From the NCBI RefSeq assembly GCF_040954645.1, contig NC_092804.1, forward strand, positions 86,297,217-86,361,216: DNA of 64,000 nt, given 5' to 3'. Within the stretch, counting starts at the first letter, position 1. The number at the start of each line of letters is the position of its first letter. This stretch comes from Diabrotica undecimpunctata (Eukaryota; Arthropoda; Insecta; Coleoptera; Chrysomelidae). The translations under genes were made by a program, and so were the position numbers. The notes under the pieces are model-generated. The model did no database searches and was not told the origin of the DNA. It saw only the letters and a list, made by a program, of their open reading frames with translations. Positions 44,529-56,159 of the stretch are shown here, piece after piece.

Positions 44529-45736
44529 TGGAAATGTTACATGTGTTGGGTCAATCTTTTAGCGATACAACTATTGAAGATTATCAGTATCACACTTATC
44601 AACCATATACATCAAATTTAAACTATAATGATGAAATTAGAATTCCCATCCAAGATCTAGACGCCTATACTTTACCATGTAACAGTTATATTTACATTGA
44701 AGGTCAAATGTTAACCGATAAAAATCAAGTTCCAACAAAATTTCAATTTATTAATAACGGTATATCATATTTATTTAGAGAATTAAGGTATGAGTTAAAT
44801 GGTGTTATAATTGATTCTGTACGAAATATTGGTTTAATTTCGACTTTGAAAAATTATTTGTCTCTTAATGAAAATCAGAGTAAACTCTTACAAAATGCTG
44901 GATGGTTTCCAAAAGGTGATAAACTGGTAATTGATAATCATGGGAATTTTAACGTATGCATACCGTTAAAAATTTGGTCCGGATTTTTCGAAGATTTTCA
45001 AAAAATTATAATAAACATGAGACAAGAATTAGTCCTAATACGAGATAAAGATGATATTGATGCTATTATTGCTACAGATGAAACAGAAAAACCAAAAATT
45101 GCAATTAATAAACTATATTGGAATGTACCTCATATTTTACCCAATATTAGCGAACAATTGCGATTAAACAAAATAGTTCGTAGTAACATAGAACTACCTA
45201 TTAAATTTAGAAGTTGGGAATTGGTTGAGTATCCCACTTTAAATAATTCAACACGTCATACTTGGCCAGTAAAAACAACTACAAAGCTAGAAAGTCCTCG
45301 ACACATTGTAGTAGCTTTCCATGATGGTCGAAAAGGAAAAATGCTGAAAGATATGAGTAAATTTGATCACTGCAATCTAATAAATATCCGTATGTTTCTT
45401 AATTCGGAGCGATATCCTTATCAAGATCTCAACTTAGATTTTGACACCAACCGTTTTGCAACGTTGTATGAGATGTTTGCTAATTTCCAAGAATCTTATT
45501 ATCATATTAAAACTAATCAACCAATATTCAGTCCAGAAGAATTTAAAAAGAATGCTCCTATAGTGCATACTGATTGTTCAAGACAAAAAGAAATAATTCA
45601 AAGTGGCTCTGTTGTTTTGAGAATAGAATTTGAAACTAGTAAATCTGTAGGAAACAATGTTTCCGCTTATTGCTTAATATTGCATGAAAAAGAATTCTCT
45701 TACAATCCTTTAACTAAAATTGTGAGACAGCAATAA
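44528..45736 (+). CDS. Major capsid protein (hexon-like, double jelly roll)
   Basis: 402 residues, intact. The N-terminus (FSDTTIEDYQYHTYQPYT, then DEIRIPIQDLDAYTLPC), the FRELRYELNGVIID strand pair and the VLIRDKDDIDAII loop correspond to Polinton/adintovirus major capsid proteins. Trimers of this fold build an icosahedral shell in the adenovirus/PRD1 lineage. Its integrity, unlike PolB, is notable. An alternative start is the ATG two codons in (44,534). Confidence 0.93.
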   Translation: MEMLHVLGQSFSDTTIEDYQYHTYQPYTSNLNYNDEIRIPIQDLDAYTLPCNSYIYIEGQMLTDKNQVPTKFQFINNGISYLFRELRYELNGVIIDSVRNIGLISTLKNYLSLNENQSKLLQNAGWFPKGDKLVIDNHGNFNVCIPLKIWSGFFEDFQKIIINMRQELVLIRDKDDIDAIIATDETEKPKIAINKLYWNVPHILPNISEQLRLNKIVRSNIELPIKFRSWELVEYPTLNNSTRHTWPVKTTTKLESPRHIVVAFHDGRKGKMLKDMSKFDHCNLINIRMFLNSERYPYQDLNLDFDTNRFATLYEMFANFQESYYHIKTNQPIFSPEEFKKNAPIVHTDCSRQKEIIQSGSVVLRIEFETSKSVGNNVSAYCLILHEKEFSYNPLTKIVRQQ

Positions 45737-45757
45737 AAGGTCTGTATCATAGTCAAA

Positions 45758-46222
45758 ATGTTAGTTGTTAAAATGAATCTGGTAATAGACGTTCAAGGGT
45801 TTAAAATAGAAAATAATAAATTTGTAGTGAAAGAACTTGCTGCTTTTAATGGAACACAAATTTGTCATTATGTATTCAAGTCTCCGTTTCCTATTAGAAT
45901 GTTGTCTTCCGATTTACACAGACAGGCAACTTGGTTAACAAGAAATCATCACTGCATTGATTGGAATTTTGGTTTTAAACCCCTTTATCATTTTGCAAAT
46001 ATTTTAAAGGATATTACACAAAACGCTGATGCAGTTTACGTCAAAGGGTTGGAAAAGAAAAATTATTTAAAAAAATACATTGCTGTTCCTTTATACGAAT
46101 TGGATGAACAACCATCATTAGAAGTTAAGGAACCTGCTTGTTTTTATCATAATAGTAAAAAATGTATTTGTGCTTTATCTAATGTATTTTGGTTGTATAA
46201 TACTTTTTTAATGCAAAAATAA
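45758..46222 (+). CDS. Conserved Polinton/insect protein, 154 residues, possible RNase H-like nuclease
   Basis: Intact ORF with starts at 45,758 or 45,773. The opening MNLVIDVQGFKIENNKF, the mid segment ATWLTRNHHCIDWNFG and the VYVKGLEKKNYL stretch match a protein family common in insect genomes and Polintons. The opening strand with an Asp (VIDVQGF) and the later VKGLEK strand-helix suggest a DEDD/RNase H-like nuclease fold; this is pattern inference. A Cys/His end (ACFYHNSKKCIC) may bind metal. Confidence 0.7.
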   Translation: MLVVKMNLVIDVQGFKIENNKFVVKELAAFNGTQICHYVFKSPFPIRMLSSDLHRQATWLTRNHHCIDWNFGFKPLYHFANILKDITQNADAVYVKGLEKKNYLKKYIAVPLYELDEQPSLEVKEPACFYHNSKKCICALSNVFWLYNTFLMQK

Positions 46223-46317
46223 AAATATATATTACATTATTTTTGTTTTATTTCTTAGTTATAAATATTGTAAAACAAACAACCAATTAGCATTAAAATC
46301 ATTTATTAATACAAAAA

Positions 46318-46866
46318 TTACATAGTATACGTTTTAATTTTTCTGCGAAATTTACTTAAGTGTAGTTTACTAAATGATTTAAACATTACTTGCTTGTCTT
46401 CGAATTGTTTTATTTTTTCTTTTAGTTCTTTAATTTTTTTCATAAATTCCTCCAATTCTTGTTTAAACGCTTTGTTGTGTTGAAATGAAAACTACAAAAT
46501 AAAATATATTATTTATTTATTGTATTTACATGTATTTACAGTATCTACCCCTTCATCTTCAAAACAATGTTTAGGTAGAACATCTTTGTGTTGATGTAAA
46601 AAATCAGTCAGCCCTAGATTTTTAATTTTTTTTAAAAAGCAACAAATGCATATTTTATCAGATAAATAATCTTTGCAGATTCTCGCTCCCGTATGATATG
46701 TTGCTGATTTTTTATTACACTCTTCTACCGTATATCTTCTCATTCTTATGGTAGCTCGTTCGGCTTCGTATTCAAAATCGTATGCCTTTTCATTCAAAAC
46801 CCATTGCAAATTTCGGACAGCTTCAGCTACGTTGAGAGTTTTTGTACCATCTAAACATGCATCCAT
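46318..46866 (-). CDS. Probably spliced Polinton gene with Cys-rich and coiled-coil parts
   Basis: The minus-strand ORF 46,866-46,513 (117 residues, MDACLDGTKTLNVAEA...) has a Cys cluster (DKICICCF). A second minus-strand open block, 46,491-46,318 (57 residues, helical, KELKEKIKQFEDK), is preceded by an acceptor ATTTTGTAG. Candidate donors GTAGAT or GTAAAT near 46,550 would join them in frame with a ~60-70 bp intron; without splicing the first ORF ends at 46,513. The first part resembles the small gene at 39,769-40,102. Function unknown. Confidence 0.5.
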
Positions 46867-47124
46867 GACTAAATTCTAAAAATTGATAATGTTAGCAACA
46901 ATATTGATTGAAAAATATTTATTACCTTTCTAATCTCACGACGAACAAAATTTTACTAAATTTCTGAAAATTATTTACTGTTTAACTTATATTACGACGA
47001 ACTAAATGTTACTAAGGATCGCTTTTAAAATCCTCAATTTATGTAGTTTACATTTTAAACACTGCGCATGCCTTAGTTGCTGAGTAGAGGTGACCTTGAT
47101 TTACATAAATAAAAAGTAAGTTTG

Positions 47125-47484
47125 ATGTTTAAGAACATTAACAGGTTAATAGCAATGGAGTGTTGTCACAAAGCAAAATTAATGGCTCAACATCCGCAAA
47201 AACCTTTGTACAAGTTTACTGAAGCAGAATTAGAAAACTTTACCCTACCATACTTTAGAAAATGTGTGGAACCGTTGGAATTACTTCGATCTTGGTATAA
47301 ATTACCCACAAAAGCAGTTCAAGATTTTGAAGTTCAGACTCGTCTACCATGTTTTGTACATTTTAATCGTCCCGAGTGGAGAACAGAAATTGAAGGTACA
47401 GCACCGGCGCAATCCAGTTGTCATTTATGTAAGTCTGCGCTTGAAAATTTAAGAAATATGTATAACAGTGTAATAAATAGTTAA
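47125..47484 (+). CDS. Cys/His-containing small Polinton protein, about 119 residues
   Basis: Starts at ATG 47,125 (or 47,155, MECCHKAK). It contains MECCHK near the start and SSCHLCKS near the end, so a zinc site is possible. The middle, LPCFVHFNRPEWRTEIEG, is not recognised. It is the last gene before the right end. A TGACCTTGA site lies about 35 bp upstream (47,091). Confidence 0.6.
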   Translation: MFKNINRLIAMECCHKAKLMAQHPQKPLYKFTEAELENFTLPYFRKCVEPLELLRSWYKLPTKAVQDFEVQTRLPCFVHFNRPEWRTEIEGTAPAQSSCHLCKSALENLRNMYNSVINS

Positions 47485-47524
47485 TAAATAATAATTTTTA
47501 ATAATAGCTTTTATTATACTAATA

Positions 47525-47760
47525 TCCTATCCTAACCTTGACTGACACTGTGACCTTGAACTTGATCATTACACGATCTTTAATCTCATTTACGTGACCT
47601 TAAACTTGACCTTTGGGTGATCTTGAACTTGACCTCCACGTGACCTTGAACTTGACCTTTTGCGTGACCTTTACCTTCACGTGACCTTGGATTTGACCTT
47701 TGAGTAACCTTTACCTCCACGCAACCTTCGCGTGACCTTGAACTTGATTGACCTTTAATA
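47525..47760. repeat. Right-end TGACCTTGAACT-type repeat array
   Basis: Repeated TGACCTTGA, TGACCTTTG and TGACCTCCACG units up to the terminal repeat. TGACCTTGA is the reverse complement of TCAAGGTCA, so this array holds several more receptor-type half-sites. It runs in the same strand sense as the left-end array, so it is not part of the inverted repeat. Confidence 0.7.
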
Positions 47761-47761
47761 A

Positions 47762-47813
47762 AACCGGTTTCCCCCACCACATTTTGCACCAGGAATGGTA
47801 TAGAGTATCTACT
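47762..47813 (-). repeat. Right terminal inverted repeat of the Polinton
   Basis: Reverse complement of 28,167-28,218 with four mismatches; ends GAGTATCTACT directly before GCTATA. Confidence 0.92.
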
Positions 47814-47819
47814 GCTATA
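47814..47819. repeat. Target site duplication, right copy
   Basis: GCTATA, as at 28,161-28,166. Confidence 0.9.
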
Positions 47820-48600
47820 TCAACACATCTGCAAGATATACAAACAAAAATAAGCCGCTCCTCGCCATCTGATCCCTGGAAAGGAACTTCCTTATGGTAG
47901 TTATCTTCTTAAACCTTCCAGGAGGACTCTGGCCTGCAAACACCGGTTAACTTGTGTGCATGTGGGGTGGTACAACACTTATCACACTTTCTTAGTAAAC
48001 TTTACCATTCAAATCGCTCTTTTCTGAAGGGACAAGGTTTATTTATGTGAACTGAACATGTAAAGTACAGTCAGTAAGCTATTACTTATAAAGATCATTG
48101 CAAATTTGACACTAACTCCACTTATATTGATTACATATTACCCCTAAATAGGAGATAAAACATTCAGAAATATGTAATATTGGTGAAGTTGTATAATTCA
48201 TGTTAGATAAATTAATCATTCTTCCCTTTTTTGTGCACTACTACCCATTTTAACAAAAAAATATCTATTTTGGCACTTAAATAATTATTTTTAGATAACC
48301 TCCTATCCAGAATTATATGTAGTACACAGATAAAAAAATAAAATAATAAAATAGAAGAAATAAAATAATAAAAAAGCTGTATATAAGATATCATGAAATG
48401 GATGGATGAAATAAAAGAAGTTCTTATTAACCGGATTCTTAAATAAAACGTATAAAGACATACTCACGTAAACAAAATACATTAGGAAATTTTCGCGTAT
48501 GAAAAAACACATCCAACTTGGTAATGAAATCCTTTTGTATCTATAAATCTATTTTTAGAAAAGCACGTACCTACCAAAAACAGGTATTTGGTAGTACACA
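47820..48600 (+). pseudogene. Jockey-like LINE, right part (C-terminus and 3' region)
   Basis: Continues the element cut at 28,166. Text near 47,870-47,980 reads as the C-terminal region (LACKHRLTCVHVGW) and matches 54,720-54,800. Downstream non-coding sequence matches 54,830-55,400. Confidence 0.65.
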
Positions 48601-50060
<1,460 letters not shown>

Positions 50061-51060
50061 AAATAGGTCTGAAGTGAATTATGTTTTGTATTTCTTTAGT
50101 GACATTATTATTAACCGTGATTATTAATCTAAGATATTTAAAGTGTTCCATACTTTCGAAATTAAAGTTGTTGACTTTAATATTTTATCTAGATGTATTA
50201 AATTGCTTTCTTCTATTGATTCGCTTGTATTTGGTTTTTATTTTGTTGATTTTAAGTGAAACATTTTTCGTGTTCTCTTCACTTTGTTGAAGATGTCGTT
50301 TGCGGACGGGAGAGATTTTCTTATAAGCTCAATATCATTAGCAGATGCTAGGACTACTTTGTACCTTGAGCCATTAATGAATTGCATTTTAAATAGACGT
50401 TATTTCTATTTTAGTATGCTGTTCACTAAATTTTTGAATATTTGAATCGAGAATCTGTATTTTATTCAACTGTTTTATAACACAGAGTTTCTTGGCACCT
50501 ATCTTCATCTCTGTTTTTTTTGTTTAGCGTATCATTCTTCTTCTTCCTATGCCGTTTCCATTAACGGAGGTTGGCGACCACATTTCTAAAAATATCTCTG
50601 TCTTTTGCAACGTGAAATAATTCGTCTACAGTCATGTTTGTCCAGTCACGAATATTTCGCGGCCATGACTTCCTCTTTCTACCTATTCCCTTTTTGCCAT
50701 CGACTCTAGCCTGCATGATAGCCTGCAGAAGACTTTATATTCCTTAGTATGTGTCCCAGGTATGCAGTCCTGAGTACTTTTATTATTCTCAACAATTTTT
50801 TGTCTCGACCCATCCTCCTCAGCACTTCCTCATTGGTGACCCTGGCAGTCCATGGAATTCTCAACATTCTCCGGTATATCCAAAATTCCAAGGCTTGAAG
50901 CTTCCTAACTATTTGCGCTTTTACCGTCCATATTTCTACTCTGTACAATAATTGATACCAGACGTAACATTCAACAAACCTCAGTCTCAGCGCAGTATTC
51001 AGATGTTTGTCACAGAACAATTGCTTGAATTTTAAGAACGCTGTTCTTGCCATTTCTATT
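50061..51060 (-). pseudogene. RTE-like RT, minus strand, decayed
   Basis: The ORF 51,053-50,706 carries RTE C-terminal text (LLYRVEIWTVKAQ, LEFWIYRRMLRIPWTA, TNEEVLRRMG, TAYLGHILRN). A decayed RT core with a YADD-like site (SANDIELI) can be read at 50,440-50,090, matching 18,300-18,840. The pieces are not in the order of an intact element, so it is rearranged as well as mutated. Confidence 0.7.
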
Positions 51061-53100
51061 CGTACCCTGATTTCCTAATCTAATTTTTTGTTGATGTAAG
51101 CTCCCAGATATTTATATTTTTACTCCCGTATCAATATTAAAAGGATTTTGCTGAATGTCGATCTAGGGAATCCGGTGATATGTACATGATGTTTCCATAA
51201 CCAACGTTCGAAAATTTTTCTTACTGTTAAGTCATGACGATTTTACTAGGAAATGTAGTACTGTTTAATAATAATAAAGTTCAAGCAACTAATTCCTATA
51301 TGCACTAACTTGGTACTGATATCTCTGCTCTCCGATACCAGGTAGCAGTCCCGAAAACATTTAAACTGCTACACTGATGCTTCTAATTATCCAACGATTA
51401 GTCAGTCCAGGACTATACGCCTTATTATGGTACTGATATTGCTGCTGTCCCTCATAAGTAAATATAATATGCAAGAAAGGTTTTAGCAATTTAATAGCAT
51501 TTTGTATGTTAGAATATTATTTCTCCGAGAAAGTGAAAAATATCTATTTACTATCCGGATTTAATCCATAGATTAAATATTAGAATGCTATAAAATAATG
51601 CTATTAGCAGTAAAAAACGGTCTGATAGTAATTAATGAGAAAACTAAATCAATTTTCTTTAACATACAAGAGAGAGGACGTAGAGTAGGGCATAACGTAA
51701 CAATAAACCCATATAATTTTGAAAGATTGCAGCGTTTTAGGTATCGTAGATAACGCTGTCACATAAGAAATAAAATGGAATATTCAGGTAGCTAACTAAT
51801 GTAAATATAACCCACATAACACTTTTAAATCCAGAAGTCTAATACAAATCCCTAACATCAGGATATATAAAAAAGTGATTAAACCAGTGCTATTGTAAAG
51901 GTCATCGTCATAGTATAGTCAGAACGCAACAAGGTTCTATTGGCTTTTCTGCTTTTTGTCTTCTCATTCCTATTGAAAACTTAGCCACGTAAATAACGTT
52001 TTAAAAATATATGTCAATATTTCTGAAGTGCCTTTCCTAAGATAACTTTTATTAAGCCTAGTTCGTTTGACTACATGTAATGGATTTGCTAGTTCCCAAC
52101 AGATAAGTATTAATTGATTGATTGTAGGTTGGATAGCAGTTGGTTGTACAGGCATGTGTTGATAAATATGATGGGTCGGTAGGTAGTCCCATTATTCCTA
52201 AATCTGACCATATGTTACCTCCCCTGTTGATTCGTGGACGTCCTAAGGGCATTTTTTCTCTCGGGGAATTCTCCCAGTTTAACTTGGCAATGCAGTTATT
52301 AGAAAGCCTTTTTATATAGCCAGCGTAACTTTGGCATTGAGATTTAGTCTCTTGTATGACGTTGCTATCTTTATATATCTGTTAGACCTTGGCATTAGTT
52401 CCGGTTCGGTATTGGTTAGTATTCGAACATTTGTAAGTTGCTTTCTAAGTGCTATTGATTGAAAATGTGACGAGAACGCTGACAAAACAATATAAGTAAA
52501 ACTTAGGTATTAATTAGATCAGGATTACTAGAAAAGTTATCAGAATTATTTTCCAACTTACAAAGGTCCGAATACTAACCAATACCGAACCGGAACTAAT
52601 GCCAAGGTCTAACAGATATATAAAGATAGCAACAAGGCTTTCTTAAGGCCTTTATTTTAAATATACTTTTTTAGTAATGCAAATACGTAAATAGAACCTG
52701 GAATATACATGTTACCTTTAATCTCTGGGATAAATCGATCTCCTGAATAATGGCACCGATATATTTAGTTAAAATTCTGTGCACTTATTTTAACCGTTTA
52801 TGTCCTTATCATTCATATATGAGTTGTAACTGATATTACAAACTCATTTACTTTTCACAAAGAGACTCCATATTAACTATAGTTATTACTATACTAATCT
52901 GATTCGAAATATCGTCGAGTTTGTAAAATTATTTTTAATGAAAAGTTAATTAGCCATTTCTTATGGGGTTCAAAAGAGAAGACTTTACGAAAATTTGAGT
53001 ACAAATAAGACCACCGTAATCAGTTGTACCCTGGGTAATAAATAATTAATTAATCGGCTAATCAGAATCACCCGTTCAATATGATTTTTGTCAAATCGGT
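51061..53100. repeat. Interspersed repeat, third copy, with internal inverted repeat
   Basis: 51,262-51,900 and 52,640-53,100 match 18,871-19,590 and 19,990-20,480. Between them, 51,905-52,445 is an inverted copy of 23,630-24,130. 52,363-52,442 and 52,553-52,633 are reverse complements of each other, giving an ~80-bp stem. Confidence 0.7.
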
Positions 53101-54850
53101 CCTTTTTAGGATCAATTATTCTAATTATGTCTATAAATATTAAGGGCATATCTAGAGATAAAGACACTTTACTTTACTTAACCTTATCAGACATATGCGC
53201 TTAGCACAAATGTGACGTATTTCTTGTGCAGAAAATACATAGAGGGCAAAAAATAGTGTATTTGGTATTAAGCTGATCGCTGAAAATCACATAATAAATG
53301 TGAAAGTGCTATCTCTGCCGGCCAAGAAGCAAAGAAAAACTTAAAATGAGAGAGGACAAAACCAGTCAGCTGAAGGAACCTTTTAACGATGTTGAGCTTG
53401 GATCCACTATCTACGTATATAATAAAGAATAGTACGGCACTGACTGAAGATCTGAGCACAAAGCTTATTATAAAATTTTGACCAAAAATACAACAGTTAC
53501 TGGTATCCAAAGTCTGCAGACAAACAAAGCAAAGACAAAGTTGTTGCCTTGCTTAAACCTGGCAAAAACTCCAACGACCACAAAAGCTATTGGTCAATAT
53601 ATTTATTTTGCTTTACAAAATACTCCTCAAGAGGTAAAACAGAAGAAAAACTCAAATTAAAAGACAAAAGTTGCTACAGACAGGAAAGATCATGTACGTC
53701 ACAAATACTAAATCTTGTCCAACACAGCAAAGATGGGTACGAAAGATATCAGTTATGAGGAGTGGTATTTGTCAATCTAAGCAGCAATTTGCAGCTGACG
53801 ACACCTTAAATAAGAGGGCATTTTTTCAAAATCTATATGATATTTCCTTAGGTAATAAACTTACTTGTTTTACTAGCGTATGCCTACACAACAGAAGATT
53901 TTTGGTATTTCTCAATGGTAAGAATAGCAGATGGAGAACGCAGAAGAACGGTCTCCTTTTGGTAGCGTAATGGCACCTATACTGTATAAAATGTACACAA
54001 ACCATCAACCCATACCAGTAAATACCAGGACTTTTATTATGTATACGATACATCTATTATTGCACAACCAAAAACTTTTGTTGCTGAAGTGGAGAAAAAT
54101 CTAAATCATGCTTTAAACACAATAAAAATAGACTATAAATCGTTTTTAAGCCAAACCCCGGAAAAACTCAGGTGTGCTACTTTAATGTCCCCAACACAGA
54201 CGTTTTCACAAATCTGAACATCCAATAGTGTCATGAAATCCTTATACTCTGGACTTGCTATAAATATCTTGAAGATAGTTTGTATTACACTTAGTCATTC
54301 ACAGAACTTTGTTTAAAACTAAAAGGCACACTGAGGACCAGAAGTATTATTCTCCGCAAACTTGTCAGCTAAAAATGCACATCAGCACATCATTCCACCC
54401 TTAAAACGTAAACGCTTGCATTCCATGCTTCTGCTGCCGAATATACCTTGCCAGTATGAATGACACCAACACATATTTAACTCGTAGATTTAGCTATAAA
54501 TTAGTCATCCTAATTCAGCGGATATTAAGACTCACATCCATACATAAGCTCTACAAAATCGTAGCTACCAAGACACCTAATATTCGAAGATAAGTAGCTA
54601 AGGAACGAAAGAAACAAAATCTAGATTCGCAACATGTACTCCACGAATACAAGCCCATTTTATGACTAAAATCGAGAAAAAACTGGCCAGATCAACACGT
54701 GTGTAAGATATACCAAAAAAAAAGCTAATCCTCGCCATCTGAACCCTCGGGAGGACTCTTGCCTGCAAACACCGGTTAACTTGTGTGAATGTGGGGTGGT
54801 AAAAGATTCTTCACACCTTCTTAGTTGACTTTGACATTTAAATTGCTCTT
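53101..54850 (+). pseudogene. Jockey-like LINE, uninterrupted paralog of the Polinton target
   Basis: RT text is clearest here: CLHNRRFLVFLNGKNSRWR then QKNGL (near 53,880-53,960), a YADD-equivalent region near 54,030 and the C-terminal ERKKQ-type segment near 54,605. Frames are broken repeatedly. The hexamer equivalent to the Polinton target reads GCCAGA at 54,686-54,691. Confidence 0.75.
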
Positions 54851-55786
54851 TTCTGAAGGGACAAGGTTTAATTATTTAAACTGAACATGTAGAGTACAGT
54901 CAGTAAGCTATCGCTTATAAAAATCATTGCAAATTGGACACTAACTCCACTTATATTGATTAGATATTACCCCTAAATTACCTTACCATTCAGAAGTATG
55001 TAATATTGGTAAAGTGATATATTCTGGCTAGATAAATTAAGCATTCTTTCATTTTTTGCGGACTACTATGCATTTTTACACAAAAAATATACAAATATTA
55101 CATAATAATAAAAAGTATACAATAGTATACAAACAAAACCAGAAATAAAATAATAAAGAAGCTACAAGATATCGTAAAACAATAGATGGATGAAATAAAT
55201 CAAGTTCATATTAATCGGATTCTTAAATAATACGTATAAAGACATACTGACGTTCACAAAATGCATTAGGAAATTTCCGCATATGAAAAAAACATCCAAC
55301 TTGGTAACGAAATCCTTTTGTATCTATAAAGCTATTTTTAGAAAAGCACGTACCTACCAAAAACAGGTATTTGGTAGTAGACATATCTATTACATACTGT
55401 AATGCGTATGAACGATAACAAAAATAAAGACTAAGGAGTCCGTATGAACCGTTTAGAATATACGCTGAAAATATACGGCTTAATCGCATAGTTGCCAAAC
55501 TATCAGAGCTTACTTAAACCGATATACTTATTGTTCCAATATACAGTGAAAAAGACCTGAACGACCCCTATAATATATACAAGTGAACTAAGCGATATAC
55601 ATTTATGATACAGGGGTACTTATGGACTCTACAAAATTTTTAAAAATTATGAAACTATACATGTTAATGAATCGACACAGCCAATATTATGGAATGGTCA
55701 AGTGACCTCCGTATATCGGTGTCCACTTCACCGCGGAGCTCACTTGAACCTTAATTTTAACATGGGCGGAGTTTACTTTATGCCGT

Positions 55787-55790
<4 letters not shown>
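54851..55790. repeat. LINE 3' region and left part of the (TA)n repeat
   Basis: Matches 48,050-48,998 in order. The minus-strand ORF 55,498-55,223 lies inside the repeat and has no recognisable content. Confidence 0.65.

Positions 55791-55877
<87 letters not shown>
55791..55877. repeat. (TA)n microsatellite
   Basis: Follows the same GCCGTAGA border as the tract at 48,999, but on the right it leads into a different sequence (ATGACGATTTTGTAAATGGC). Confidence 0.95.
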
Positions 55878-55879
<2 letters not shown>

Positions 55880-56159
55880 GACGATTTTGTAAATGGCTTA
55901 AATTCAATATAAAACATATTAAACAGCAGTTGTTTTAATTCGAAGTACAATAAAAATCGGATAAGTATAATCATACAATCAAATCAAATATAATTAATTA
56001 CAGAGATTTAATCAAGAAGTCAGAGGTAGATCAAACACAAAGTTAAAACAAAACTGCAGTAAAACCATATTGCGTAGGAATTTGGTTTTATAAACTCGGA
56101 CTAGAAAAGCACTTAATGAACTGAGCATGTGCATTAAAAGCTTTATGGATTTCGGAAAG

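Larger units (their letters stand above)
28167..47813. mobile_element. Complete Maverick/Polinton (adintovirus-type endogenous dsDNA virus)
   Basis: A 19,647-bp element with 52-bp inverted ends beginning AGTAGATACTC and ending GAGTATCTACT (48 of 52 positions pair). An exact 6-bp duplication GCTATA lies at 28,161-28,166 and 47,814-47,819. Six-bp duplications and AG...CT ends are hallmarks of Polintons. It carries the hallmark set: PolB, retroviral-type integrase, packaging ATPase, cysteine protease, penton-type minor capsid and double jelly-roll major capsid. The parvovirus-type PLA2 gene is typical of adintoviruses. Late genes form a plus-strand block (42.6-46.2 kb) diverging from the ATPase; replication genes occupy 33.4-38.3 kb. 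Confidence 0.97.

Noticed and set aside
47586..47789. Minus-strand ORF with SRSREG and KGQVQGHVEVK repeats
   Set aside because: Translation of the right-end TGACCTTGAACT array.
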